This document shows, piece after piece, positions 42,286 through 51,299 of a stretch of 64,000 bases of DNA. Made by a program: the position numbers and the translations under genes. Numbering within the stretch: position 1 is the first letter of the stretch; each line of letters opens with the position of its first letter. The notes beneath the pieces are model-generated. The model was not told where the DNA came from, made no database searches, and worked only from the letters and a program-made list of their open reading frames with translations. Source of the DNA: Clostridia bacterium (GTDB lineage Bacteria; Bacillota; Clostridia; Oscillospirales; Acutalibacteraceae); contig JAFQFY010000033.1 in NCBI GenBank assembly GCA_017398485.1, positions 54,838-118,837 of the forward strand, read 5' to 3'.

Positions 42286-44013
42286 ATGCGTAAATTGTTA
42301 GCTGTTTTGCTTGCGATGCTCATGCTCACGTCGCTGGTCGCCTGCGGCGGCAACGGCGGCGAGGAGAGCTCGGCACCCATCTCGTCCGAGAGCGAGGAGC
42401 CGACCTCGTCGGTTGAGCCCGACGCGTCCGTTGAACCCGACGCGTCCGATGAGCCGGATGCGTCCGAGGAACCCGATGCGTCCGAGGAGCCGGATGCGTC
42501 CGGCAGCACGACCACCAAGACGGACAAACCGACCTCGTCTTCCAAAACGAGCAAGACCTCGACCAGCAAGACTTCGACTACCACCCAGCCGATCGTGACC
42601 GACTACGAGAAGCCGCACACCGGCAACGGTGCCGGTCTGTGGGATCCGCAGAAGAGCAGCATCGACTCCAAGGCAGAGGCGATGCGTCAGAAGGTGCTCA
42701 ATGCGGCCGACACCATCAAACCGTCGACCTCCGGCACAACCTACTACGTCTCCTACAAGGGCAACGACGAGAATGACGGTCTGAGCCCGGAGACCGCGTG
42801 GAGATCGACCGAGCGCGTCGGTCGTTTGCCTGCGCTCATCAAGACGGATTCCACCCTGCTCTTTGAGCGCGGCGGTGTCTATCGCGGCATGATGCAGGTG
42901 CGCGACGGCATGTCCATCGGCGCCTACGGTACCGGTCCGAAGCCGCAGCTTTACGGTGCGACCAAGAGCTTTGCTGATGAGGCTGACTGGCAGAAGACCT
43001 CCAAGGCCAACGTCTGGAAGGCGACCCTTGACAAGAAATACGACCATATCGGTAACATCATCTTTGATCATGGTAAGGAATACGCTTCTCCCGGTATGCG
43101 CTTTAACATGGACGCCCTTAAAGAGGATTTCGATTACTATCACGATATCAAGAACTCCGCCATTTACCTGTACTATTCCAAGGGCAACCCCGGTGCGAAG
43201 TTTGACAGCATCGAGATCGCTCCGAAGGGTGCGGTGTTGCGCCGCTACGAGAGAAAGGTGCTGCTCGAGAACGTGACCATCGAGAACCTGTGCGTGCGGT
43301 ATACCTGCTATGGTGTCAGCTTCGCGCAGGGCAAGAACATCAAGATCACCGGCTGTGAGTTCGGCTTTATCGGCGGCAGCATGGCGACCAACTTCGACGA
43401 ATCCAAGAACAAGTTTGTCGGCGAGATGGTGCGTCTCGGCAACGGTATTGAGTTCTTCGGCAACGTCGACGGTATCCATATCGAGAACAACTGGATCTAC
43501 CAGTGCTACGACGCCGGCTTCACCATTCAGGGCGGCAACTCGCACAAGAATGCTGTGGTCAAGAACAACCTGCTCGAATACAGCCACTACAACGTCGAGC
43601 TGTGGCTCGGCGAGCGCACCGGTAAGGTTGTCAATGCGATCTACGAGGGCAACATTTCCCGTTACGCCGGCTTCGGCTTTGGCTCTTACAACCGTATCGG
43701 CAGCGGCCAGAGCGCCGGCAGTAACTTCCTGACGGCGTATACGGCGGATAAGGTGAACCCCTGCGAAAACTACGTGATTCGCAACAATATCATCGCCGGC
43801 GGCCAGTTCGGTCTGGTGCACAGCCCGATCTACGACGGTGTCAACGGCCCGAAGTATGAGGGCAACACCTGGATCCAGTACGGCGACTATCCGGCGCTGT
43901 CCTGCGTTGCGCCCGGCAAACTGGCCAGCTCGGCACTGCCCGGCGGCAGCTTGGCAAATCTCAAGACGGCGGTCGGTTATCTCGACAAGACCGCGACCGT
44001 GAAATACGAGTAA
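42286..44013 (+). CDS. Beta-helix lipoprotein, paralog 2
   Basis: The 575-residue protein has the same plan as paralog 1: signal with LVAC, PDASEE linker, Thr/Ser/Lys linker, beta-helix. Long runs are identical (SSIDSKAE, KPSTSGTTYYVSYKGND, SIGAYGTGPKPQLYGATKS), while the rungs at about 390-520 differ (GNSHKNAVVKNNLLEYSHYNVELWLG). The change is concentrated where a substrate cleft of a beta-helix would lie. It has its own promoter and terminator. The ATG follows GAAAGGAG. Confidence 0.85.
   Translation: MRKLLAVLLAMLMLTSLVACGGNGGEESSAPISSESEEPTSSVEPDASVEPDASDEPDASEEPDASEEPDASGSTTTKTDKPTSSSKTSKTSTSKTSTTTQPIVTDYEKPHTGNGAGLWDPQKSSIDSKAEAMRQKVLNAADTIKPSTSGTTYYVSYKGNDENDGLSPETAWRSTERVGRLPALIKTDSTLLFERGGVYRGMMQVRDGMSIGAYGTGPKPQLYGATKSFADEADWQKTSKANVWKATLDKKYDHIGNIIFDHGKEYASPGMRFNMDALKEDFDYYHDIKNSAIYLYYSKGNPGAKFDSIEIAPKGAVLRRYERKVLLENVTIENLCVRYTCYGVSFAQGKNIKITGCEFGFIGGSMATNFDESKNKFVGEMVRLGNGIEFFGNVDGIHIENNWIYQCYDAGFTIQGGNSHKNAVVKNNLLEYSHYNVELWLGERTGKVVNAIYEGNISRYAGFGFGSYNRIGSGQSAGSNFLTAYTADKVNPCENYVIRNNIIAGGQFGLVHSPIYDGVNGPKYEGNTWIQYGDYPALSCVAPGKLASSALPGGSLANLKTAVGYLDKTATVKYE
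42415..42505 (+). repeat. PDASEE linker repeat, paralog 2
   Basis: About five 18-base units encoding E-P-D-A-S with E, V or D as sixth residue. Confidence 0.85.
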
Positions 44014-44020
44014 ATACAAA

Positions 44021-44055
44021 AGACCGCGAGGGGAAACCCTCGCGGTCTCTTGTTG
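44021..44055 (+). terminator. Terminator of paralog 2
   Basis: AGACCGCGAGGG / CCCTCGCGGTCT stem with a short, interrupted T-tail. Confidence 0.75.
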
Positions 44056-44082
44056 TGCATGGTAAAATTCTGGCGAATTCTA

Positions 44083-44112
44083 TTGACAAATAATGCCGTT
44101 TTATAGTAATAT
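44083..44112 (+). promoter_or_regulatory. Promoter of paralog 3
   Basis: TTGACA (44083-44088), 18-base spacer, TAATAT (44107-44112), about 35 bases before the ATG. Confidence 0.65.
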
Positions 44113-44147
44113 ATGAGCACTTAATGCTTTAAAAGGAGAATGCCCCC

Positions 44148-45908
44148 ATGCGTAGATTGTTAGCTGCTTTGCTCGCGTTGTTCATGCTCGCGACGTTGGT
44201 CGCCTGCGGCGGTAACAGCGCTCAGGATAGCTCGGCACCCATCTCGTCCGAGAGCGAGGAGCCGACCTCGTCGGTTGAGCCCAACGCGTCGGTTGAACCC
44301 GATGCGTCCGACGAGCCGGATGCCTCTGATGAACCGGATGCGTCCGAAGAACCGGATGCGTCCGACGAGCCGGATGCCTCTGATGAACCGGATGCGTCCG
44401 ACGCGCCGACGACCGGTTCCGGTACCGGCGACCGTCAGACGACGACGGGCGGCGGCCGCACGACCTCGGGCAATGGCCGCACTACCACGACGACGACCAC
44501 TACCACAGTCAGCGGGCCCAAACCGGACGCACCGATCACGCAAAATCTGGCCGTCTTATTTGACGGACAAAAGAGCAGTTACGATACCAAGGCCGAGAAC
44601 CTGCGAAAGCAGATCCTCAATGCGTCCGATCGCATCAAGCCGAACGGGAACGGCAAGACCTACTACGTGTCCTATAAGGGCAGCGACCTCAACGATGGTC
44701 TCAGCCCCGAGACCGCATGGCGAAGCACCGACCACGTGCGCAAAGTCGCGGCAACGTTGGAAAAGGGCTCGACGATTCTGTTTGAACGCGGCGGCGTATA
44801 TCGCGGCATGATGTATGTGCGCACGGGCATGTCCGTCGGCGCCTACGGCACCGGCCCGAAGCCGCAGCTCTACGGCAGCATGAAAAACTATGCAGACGCG
44901 ACGCTTTGGAAGAAGATCGCCGGCGTCGAGAACGTATGGCGTCTGGAATTCGGCACCGCGCAGGGCGATGTCGGCAACCTCGTGTTTAACTACGGACAGT
45001 ATTGTTCTTCGCCCGGTCGTCGATTCAGCGTTGCCAAGCTGACGGATGAATTTGACTACTATTACGACGAAAATAAGGGTTACATATATTTGCGTTGCTC
45101 CAAGGGCAATCCCGGCAAGGCGTTTGAGAGCATTGAGATCGTGTCCATCGGCTTTGCCGGCATCGGTGCGGTGATCCGCCGCTATGTGCCGGATAAGACC
45201 ACCACCGGTGTCACCGTCGATAACCTGTGCATTCGCTATGCCAACTTTGGTCTGAGCTTTGGATCGAGCAAGAACATGTCCGTCACCAATTGCGAGATCG
45301 GCTGGATCGGCGGCTGCTTGCAAACCGATGCGGTGCGTTACGGCAACGGCATCGAGTATTACGGCAATCAGGACACCATTCTCATCGAGAATAACTGGAT
45401 CTATCAGTGCTACGACGCCGGTTATACCAACCAAGGCGGCAAATCCCACGTGAACGTGCAGGTGCGCAACAACCTTATTGAGTATTGCCACTACAATATC
45501 GAGGTGTTTATAGACGCCGGCGGCACGGGCGTCAAGAACTCGGTATACGAAAACAATATTCTTCGTTTCCCCGGCTACGGCTTCGGCTCGTATCAGCGTT
45601 TGGGCAGCGGCACGGGGCAGGGCGGCAACATACGTTGCGGCTCCGGCAAGACGTACAGCAACAACTTCGTCATCAAGAATAACGTCATGGACGGCGGTAA
45701 GTTCGGTCTGGTGTTCAGCCCTTATTACGACGGCAAAAACGGCCCGAAATATACCGGCAACACCTGGGTGCAGACGAAGGACTATCCGGCGATGACCTTC
45801 ATCGCTCCCGGCAACCAAGCTGCTTCGTTGCAGGCGGGCGGCAGTGCGGCGGCACTCAAAGCGGCCGTCGCCGTCATTGACCCGACAGGCAAAGCGATCT
45901 ATGAATAA
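44148..45908 (+). CDS. Beta-helix lipoprotein, paralog 3
   Basis: The 586-residue third copy is the most diverged. The signal (LVAC) and acidic linker are kept, with a longer PDAS repeat. The second linker is Gly/Arg/Thr-rich (GGGRTTSGNGRTTTT) instead of Lys-rich. The beta-helix domain keeps FERGGVYRG, SVGAYGTGPKPQLYG and ENNWIYQCYDAGYTNQGG. Rungs near the middle share more with paralog 1 than with paralog 2 (NVQVRNNLIEYCHYNIEVF). The ATG follows AAAAGGAG. Confidence 0.85.
   Translation: MRRLLAALLALFMLATLVACGGNSAQDSSAPISSESEEPTSSVEPNASVEPDASDEPDASDEPDASEEPDASDEPDASDEPDASDAPTTGSGTGDRQTTTGGGRTTSGNGRTTTTTTTTTVSGPKPDAPITQNLAVLFDGQKSSYDTKAENLRKQILNASDRIKPNGNGKTYYVSYKGSDLNDGLSPETAWRSTDHVRKVAATLEKGSTILFERGGVYRGMMYVRTGMSVGAYGTGPKPQLYGSMKNYADATLWKKIAGVENVWRLEFGTAQGDVGNLVFNYGQYCSSPGRRFSVAKLTDEFDYYYDENKGYIYLRCSKGNPGKAFESIEIVSIGFAGIGAVIRRYVPDKTTTGVTVDNLCIRYANFGLSFGSSKNMSVTNCEIGWIGGCLQTDAVRYGNGIEYYGNQDTILIENNWIYQCYDAGYTNQGGKSHVNVQVRNNLIEYCHYNIEVFIDAGGTGVKNSVYENNILRFPGYGFGSYQRLGSGTGQGGNIRCGSGKTYSNNFVIKNNVMDGGKFGLVFSPYYDGKNGPKYTGNTWVQTKDYPAMTFIAPGNQAASLQAGGSAAALKAAVAVIDPTGKAIYE
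44277..44405 (+). repeat. PDASEE/PDASDE linker repeat, paralog 3
   Basis: Seven or so 18-base units encoding E-P-D-A-S-D/E; the longest of the four copies, with an internal duplication of a four-unit block. Confidence 0.85.
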
Positions 45909-45927
45909 AAACGGATAAAAATTGCGC

Positions 45928-45966
45928 GAAAACCGCGAGGGGGAGACCCTCGCGGTTTTCGTTTTT
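45928..45966 (+). terminator. Terminator of paralog 3
   Basis: GAAAACCGCGAGGG / CCCTCGCGGTTTTC stem with loop GGAGA, followed by GTTTTT. Confidence 0.88.
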
Positions 45967-46072
45967 GCTTGTTATCAGCCTTGACGGAAAGCAGAGGCCT
46001 TGTCGTGCAAAAGCTGCCGTTTTTCGCCGAATTATTCTACCAAAAAAAAGCTACATTTTTATTAAAAAACAG

Positions 46073-46100
46073 TTGCAAAAGTCCATATTTATGGTATAAT
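46073..46100 (+). promoter_or_regulatory. Promoter of the large surface protein
   Basis: TTGCAA (46073-46078), 16-base spacer, TATAAT (46095-46100) with an extended -10 TG. Confidence 0.7.
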
Positions 46101-46251
46101 TACATTGATAATGAAAAACCATCGAATTTTATATTCAATTTGCACAAAATGTGTTCCATATTTTGTGCATTACATAAGACTCGTCGAGTCGACGGCGAGG
46201 AAAACGTGGTTTTTATTATTTTGGCGACGCCTTTTTCGAGACGCTCGTCAC

Positions 46252-46273
46252 GCGCGGCATCGTCATGCCGCGC
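46252..46273 (+). other. Perfect hairpin in the leader of the surface protein gene
   Basis: GCGCGGCAT-CGTC-ATGCCGCGC, a 9-bp stem with a 4-base loop and no U-tail, about 120 bases before the start codon. Confidence 0.5.
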
Positions 46274-46391
46274 AAGAGCATCGTGATGGACGTTTGTCCT
46301 TTGGGTGCTCACGGATCCCTTTCTTCCGGAGGAGGTCCTCCGTTCGCAATTTCGGCAATTCCCAAATTTTCATCTTAAGGAGGAAAACAGT

Positions 46392-49300
46392 ATGAAAATT
46401 GTTTCCAAAAAGCTGCTCAGCATCGTGCTGGCCGTCTGCTTGCTGGCGACGATCGCCCTGCCTGCCGGCATTCTGTCGGCTGTGGCTGATGTCGATCCGT
46501 CGACGGTTACGGTCAACAAGATTAACCTGAGCCAATTTGCTTCGTCGAAGTGGAACGGCAGCTCTACGCTGACCTTCGGCACGTACGGCGTGTTCTGCTA
46601 CACCGATTCGTACAGCATTCTGCGTCCCACCGCGCAGAATCCGATCGCGAAGTTGTCCTTTGATTATTATCTGCCCGGTGAGATCGGCGTTGTCGTCCGT
46701 TCTCCCCACGGCTCGTCCGGCGCTACCAACCTGGTGAACGCCAAGACCGGCAGTGAGGTCCTCGAGCCCGGTGTCGGCTCCTTTGAGGTCACCAGAGATT
46801 ACGGTGGTGTCTGGCGCTGGGCTCTGGCGTTCGTGAAGAATAAAACTGCTCCGGCTCCGACGGCTGTTCCGGATATGTATATTTGGAACCTGAAGATGGA
46901 GTATAACGGCACGACCGTGACCACTCCGACCACCGCCAGCTCTCGCGCCGACAACCTGCTTGCCGCTTCGATCATCGCGGCGAAGGGCGAAGGCTATACC
47001 TTTGCGGCTTCCGACGCGGTTGAGATCATGACTCTTGCGGATATCGACGATATGTTCGCCGAGGAGAAGACTTTCGTCACCGAGATCGATTTTTCCGCTT
47101 CTACGGCGACCGACGATGACGGCAAGGTGGACTACATGGCCGATCTGTACACCGGCTATGTGCCCGGTCAAAACCTCGGTGACGTCGTACTGACCTTCGA
47201 TTACTATTTGGAGGACGAGGGTACCAACACCTACGTCAAGTACGGCAGCACTTCGATTGCGAACGCCTATCCCGGCGCCGAGCCCGAAGTGGCAGGTACC
47301 TCTTGGCTGCGCGCCGGCCGCAACAAGTTCCGTGCGGAGCTTGACTGTGATGATGTTTTGAACTATGGCGGCTACGGCGATAACCGTGACTGCCTGCACA
47401 TCGTGCAACGCAGCAACAAGACCCTGGGCAAGTTCTATATCTGGAACGTCAAGCTCGTCAAGGCGGATGGCTCCAACGCGACCAACTACCTTGAGGGTGG
47501 CTATTGGTTTAAGGGTGCGCAGACCGGCAACAACGCCGTGATCACCAAGTCGGCGAAGCTCGAGTCCGAACTGCCGACCAACCCCACCACGACCACGTCT
47601 TCGACGACCTCGTCGACCACGTCTTCCACGACGTCTTCGACGACCTCGTCGACCACGTCTTCCACGACGTCTTCGACGACCCAGTCGACTCTGCCGGCGG
47701 ATCCGAACGCGGCGATCGTGGTCAACAAGATCAACCTCAGCGATTTTGCCGCTTCCAAGTGGAACGGTAGCTCCACGCTGACTTTTGGCGGCTACGGCGT
47801 GTTCTGCTATGATGATTCGTACAGCATTCTGCGTCCCACCGAGCAAAACCCGATCGCGAAGTTGTCCTTTGATTACTATCTGCCCGGTGAGGTCGGCGTT
47901 GTCGTCCGTACTCCTCACGGCGGCGCGACCAACCTGGTGAACGCTAAGACCGGCAGTGAGGTCCTCGAACCCGGTGTCGGCTCCTTTGAGGTCACCAGAG
48001 ATTACGGTGGTGTCTGGCGCTGGACTCTGGCGTTCGTGAAGAACAAAACCGCTCCGGCTCCGGGTGCGATTCCGGATATGTATATCTGGAACCTGAAGAT
48101 GGAGTATAACGGCACGACCGTGACCACTCCCACCACCCCCAGCCAGCGCAACGATAGCCTGCTTGCCGCTTCGATCATCGCGGCGAAGGGCGAAGGCTAT
48201 ACCTTCAACGCGGCGGATGCGGTTGAGATCATGACTCTCGCGGATATTAAGGCCGTCGTTGACGATGCGGCGGACGACAACTTCGTCACCGAGATCGACT
48301 TCTCGGCCTCCACCGCGACCGACGATTCCGCAAAGAACGACTACATGGCCGACCTGTACACCGGCTACGTGCCCGGTCAAAACCTCGGCGACGTCGTGCT
48401 GACCTTCGATTATTACCTCGCGGATGCGGATACCAACACCTACGTCAAGTACGGCAACACTTCGATCGCGAACGCCTATCCCGGCGCCGAGCCCGAAGTG
48501 GCAGGCACCTCTTGGCTGCGTGCCGGCCGCAACAAGTTCCGTGCGGAGCTTGACTGTGATGATGTTTTGAACTACGGCGGCTACGGCGATAACCGTGACT
48601 GCCTGCACATCGTGCAACGCAGCAACAAGACCCTGGGCAAGTTCTATATCTGGAACGTCAAGCTCGTCAAGGCAGACGGCTCCAAAGCGACCAACTACCT
48701 TGAGGGTGGCTATTGGTTCAAGGGCACGCAGAGCGGCAACAACGCCGTCATCGCCAAGCACGTTATGGAAGATAGCGAGCTGCCGAGCGCGACCGTGACG
48801 CCGCCTGCCGGCTCCACGACCTCGTCTTCTTTGACCTCGTCTTCTTCGACTTCTGCGACCCAGTCGAGCGCGACCTCTGCGACCACCTCTGCCACCATGC
48901 CCACCTTCACCGGTGACACCAACGTGGTCAACAAGATCAACTTCAGCAAGTTTGACAAGACCAAATTTAACCCCGACAGCGTCTGGACCGGCGATCACTA
49001 CGGTGTGTTCGGCTACGCTGATTCGTACAGCGTCATTCCGGCGAACGTCGAAGCGACCGTTTCCTTCGACTACTACCTGCCGGCCGGCGTGGATGTTGCC
49101 TTGCGCTATAAGGGCGGCAACAACTTCGGCGTGTGGACCAACCAGATGACCAACACCACCACTCTCGAGACCGGTGTCGGCTCCTTCCTGGCGACCAAGT
49201 CTATGGACAGATCTTGGAGATGGTATTTCGGCTTCCTTAAGCATAAGAATGCTCCGGCTCCGGAGTCTATTCCGGACATGTACATCTGGAACCTCACCAT

Positions 49301-51104
49301 TTCCTACGGCAACACGGTCCTGACCACCACCACGGATGCGAGCAATTACCACGCGGAGTGCTTCCTCGCTTCTGCACAGCAGCCGCTCGAGATCGTCACC
49401 AAGGATTCCATCGCGGCTCTGCTCGCCAACGAGGATCCCTATGTCCTCGAGATCGACTTCTCCAACTGCACTCCCACCACCGATAAGGTCGACTACTACG
49501 TTGAGCTTTTCAACGGTATGAACGGCCCTGCCGGCGGCGGCAGCTATACGCTGACCTTCGATTACTATCTGCCGGATGAGGGCACCAACACCTACGTGCG
49601 TATCGACAACAGTGGCAGACCCAACCAGCATCCGAGATCGGCTTCTGAGGGTGGTACTTCGTGGCTGTTGGCCGGCCGTCATAAGTACTATGCGACCGGT
49701 GTGGATATAGGTTCCTATGGGTCTAAGACGATCTGGATTGTCCAGCGCGGCGACCAGAAACTTGGCAAGATCTACATTTGGAACGTTCGCTTGGTCAACA
49801 CTAACACTTCTATGGAGCAGACCAACATGGTCACCGGTAGCTACTGGAAGGTTGCGGATAAGGCAGGAAACGACGCTACCGTTAAGGCTTCGTATCGTCC
49901 CGAGTCCGACTTCCCGGCTCTGCCCGACGGCTACGACGAGCCCGTCGTGATCGTCCCGATGGAGGATCGCGTCTTCCTGCTCGACTTCTTCAAGTACGAC
50001 TGGGAAGAGAACGATTACAGCATTGCGGTCAACGTGTGGGCGAACTGGAAGTTTGGCAAGAGCTACGGTCATGAGTTGGTGGCCGGCGACAAGATCACCC
50101 TGTCCTTTAACTATAAGGTTCTCAAGAACGCCGACGACATGGGTACCCTGTTGTTCTACAACGGTGGCGACCGTTGGGGCTATAACGCCGAACAGCCCGG
50201 CACCTCCTTCTCGCACGATCCTGAAAAGGATACGACCACTTACCTCGAGGGCGAGGGCGTGTTCAGCCTGACCTGGGAAGTGAGCGAGAACGACATCAAG
50301 AAGCAGTCCTTTGCTCCCTGCTGGCACCAGAACATGAACTACGGCACCAGTAAGGTCTACTTCTGGAACTTCATGGTGACGATTAACGATTCCACCGAGA
50401 ACTATCTGAATGATAGCAACTTTGTCTGGAATGCTGGTTCTCACGGCATGAAGTTCATGCAGATCCTCGACATCGATCCCTCCGAGATTCCGGATACGGA
50501 TCCCGATATCGTCATCGAAGAGCCGGATTACGACGTTGATATCGACATCGACGTGCCCGCCGGCGACGAAGACGAAGACTTCACCGGCCTGGTGGACGAT
50601 TCCACCGGTGTGAAGGTTGAATATGAGGATGGCTCCGAGTTCGATGCGGATATGTTCCTGAGCGTCTACCCCTACGAGGAGGGCGAGCTGGATCAGTCCG
50701 TTCTGGATCAGATCGGTGACAACCGCTATGCGGCGTTTGACCTGGCGGTGCTCAACGGCGACGGCTCTTATGCGGAGCTGGGCGGCGAGCTGACGGTCAG
50801 ACTGCCGATCCCCGAGGACTTTGACCTTGAACTGGTGAACCTCTACTCGACCGATGCCTACGGCGATATGTTCCTCGTTATCGCGGAAGTGGTTGACGGC
50901 GAACTCGTCTTCACCACCGACGTGCTCGGCGTGTTCATCATCGTCGAGGGCGACCTCGGCATCGCGCCGCTGCCGGATGACGGCGGCGAGGGCGAGAGCG
51001 ACAGCCCGGCGACCGGCGACAGCGTTGTCGGCGTGGCGGTCGCGGCGCTGGCTCTGGCGGCTGCCGTGGCGAGCGTCATCGTTTCCAAGAAGCGCACCGC
51101 GTAA
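46392..51104 (+). CDS. Large repeat-built surface protein with SPATGD anchor
   Basis: The 1570-residue protein has a signal peptide (cleavage near residue 30) and tandem units of about 350 residues: A (41-393), B (442-797), a diverged C (845-1174) and a partial D (1182-1360). Each unit begins NKINLS/FSKF... and holds a second related half starting (E)IDFSASTATD. They look like beta-sandwich modules, possibly glycan-binding. Ser/Thr-rich linkers separate A from B and B from C. An acidic Asp-Val/Asp-Ile stretch (near 1380) leads to a C-terminal domain of the type common in Ruminococcus surface proteins (ELTVRLPIPEDFDLE). SPATGD, a hydrophobic helix and KKRTA end the chain as a sorting signal. 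The ATG follows AAGGAGG. Confidence 0.85.
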   Translation: MKIVSKKLLSIVLAVCLLATIALPAGILSAVADVDPSTVTVNKINLSQFASSKWNGSSTLTFGTYGVFCYTDSYSILRPTAQNPIAKLSFDYYLPGEIGVVVRSPHGSSGATNLVNAKTGSEVLEPGVGSFEVTRDYGGVWRWALAFVKNKTAPAPTAVPDMYIWNLKMEYNGTTVTTPTTASSRADNLLAASIIAAKGEGYTFAASDAVEIMTLADIDDMFAEEKTFVTEIDFSASTATDDDGKVDYMADLYTGYVPGQNLGDVVLTFDYYLEDEGTNTYVKYGSTSIANAYPGAEPEVAGTSWLRAGRNKFRAELDCDDVLNYGGYGDNRDCLHIVQRSNKTLGKFYIWNVKLVKADGSNATNYLEGGYWFKGAQTGNNAVITKSAKLESELPTNPTTTTSSTTSSTTSSTTSSTTSSTTSSTTSSTTQSTLPADPNAAIVVNKINLSDFAASKWNGSSTLTFGGYGVFCYDDSYSILRPTEQNPIAKLSFDYYLPGEVGVVVRTPHGGATNLVNAKTGSEVLEPGVGSFEVTRDYGGVWRWTLAFVKNKTAPAPGAIPDMYIWNLKMEYNGTTVTTPTTPSQRNDSLLAASIIAAKGEGYTFNAADAVEIMTLADIKAVVDDAADDNFVTEIDFSASTATDDSAKNDYMADLYTGYVPGQNLGDVVLTFDYYLADADTNTYVKYGNTSIANAYPGAEPEVAGTSWLRAGRNKFRAELDCDDVLNYGGYGDNRDCLHIVQRSNKTLGKFYIWNVKLVKADGSKATNYLEGGYWFKGTQSGNNAVIAKHVMEDSELPSATVTPPAGSTTSSSLTSSSSTSATQSSATSATTSATMPTFTGDTNVVNKINFSKFDKTKFNPDSVWTGDHYGVFGYADSYSVIPANVEATVSFDYYLPAGVDVALRYKGGNNFGVWTNQMTNTTTLETGVGSFLATKSMDRSWRWYFGFLKHKNAPAPESIPDMYIWNLTISYGNTVLTTTTDASNYHAECFLASAQQPLEIVTKDSIAALLANEDPYVLEIDFSNCTPTTDKVDYYVELFNGMNGPAGGGSYTLTFDYYLPDEGTNTYVRIDNSGRPNQHPRSASEGGTSWLLAGRHKYYATGVDIGSYGSKTIWIVQRGDQKLGKIYIWNVRLVNTNTSMEQTNMVTGSYWKVADKAGNDATVKASYRPESDFPALPDGYDEPVVIVPMEDRVFLLDFFKYDWEENDYSIAVNVWANWKFGKSYGHELVAGDKITLSFNYKVLKNADDMGTLLFYNGGDRWGYNAEQPGTSFSHDPEKDTTTYLEGEGVFSLTWEVSENDIKKQSFAPCWHQNMNYGTSKVYFWNFMVTINDSTENYLNDSNFVWNAGSHGMKFMQILDIDPSEIPDTDPDIVIEEPDYDVDIDIDVPAGDEDEDFTGLVDDSTGVKVEYEDGSEFDADMFLSVYPYEEGELDQSVLDQIGDNRYAAFDLAVLNGDGSYAELGGELTVRLPIPEDFDLELVNLYSTDAYGDMFLVIAEVVDGELVFTTDVLGVFIIVEGDLGIAPLPDDGGEGESDSPATGDSVVGVAVAALALAAAVASVIVSKKRTA
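46512..48783 (+). repeat. Two near-identical ~1.06 kb units inside the surface protein gene
   Basis: Units 46512-47570 and 47719-48783 share long exact runs of DNA, such as the stretch around gcgcgccggccgcaacaag, and differ mainly at scattered third positions. A third unit (48926-49915) is clearly related but diverged. This fits recent duplication or gene conversion between A and B. Confidence 0.85.
47580..47695 (+). repeat. Thr-Thr-Ser-Ser linker repeat
   Basis: Units of acgacctcgtcgaccacgtc-type encode (TTSS)n between surface modules A and B. Such linkers are often O-glycosylated in Clostridia. Confidence 0.85.
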
Positions 51105-51136
51105 TTGGACGACACAACGCTGAAATAACCTAAAAG

Positions 51137-51177
51137 CACCACCGTGTGACCTCGGTCACACGGTGGTTGTTTTTTTG
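51137..51177 (+). terminator. Terminator of the surface protein gene
   Basis: CCACCGTGTGACC / GGTCACACGGTGG stem with loop TC, followed by TTGTTTTTTT. Confidence 0.92.
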
Positions 51178-51213
51178 CTCATCTATTATATTGGATAATT
51201 TTATATAAAACAC

Positions 51214-51243
51214 TTGCAATTTGCATATATGGTATATTATAAT
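51214..51243 (+). promoter_or_regulatory. Promoter of the glycyl radical enzyme operon
   Basis: TTGCAA (51214-51219), 18-base spacer, TATAAT (51238-51243), about 55 bases before the ATG. Confidence 0.65.
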
Positions 51244-51299
51244 GTAATTAGGGATAGTTCCCTTACTATCCATGGTATTTTTGCACAGGAGGTCTTTTT

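Larger units (their letters stand above)
45909..46391 (+). other. 483-base gap: terminator, promoter and long leader
   Basis: It contains the terminator of paralog 3, an AT-rich stretch, the promoter at 46073-46100 and a leader of about 285 bases. The leader has a perfect hairpin at 46252-46273. A frame from 46105 runs through the leader to 46395 but has no ribosome site. Confidence 0.6.

Noticed and set aside
42286-44013. Paralog 2 as an assembly duplicate of paralog 1
   Set aside because: Promoter regions, mid-helix rungs and codon choice differ throughout, so the copies are real paralogs.
46105-46395. A 96-codon frame running through the leader of the surface protein gene and ending on its start codon
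   Set aside because: It has no ribosome site, odd composition, and lies over a hairpin; it is more likely untranslated leader.
46263-50444. Open frame of about 1390 codons on the minus strand
   Set aside because: It is antisense to the repeat-built surface protein, arises from GC-rich codon bias and the repeats, and matches no known protein.
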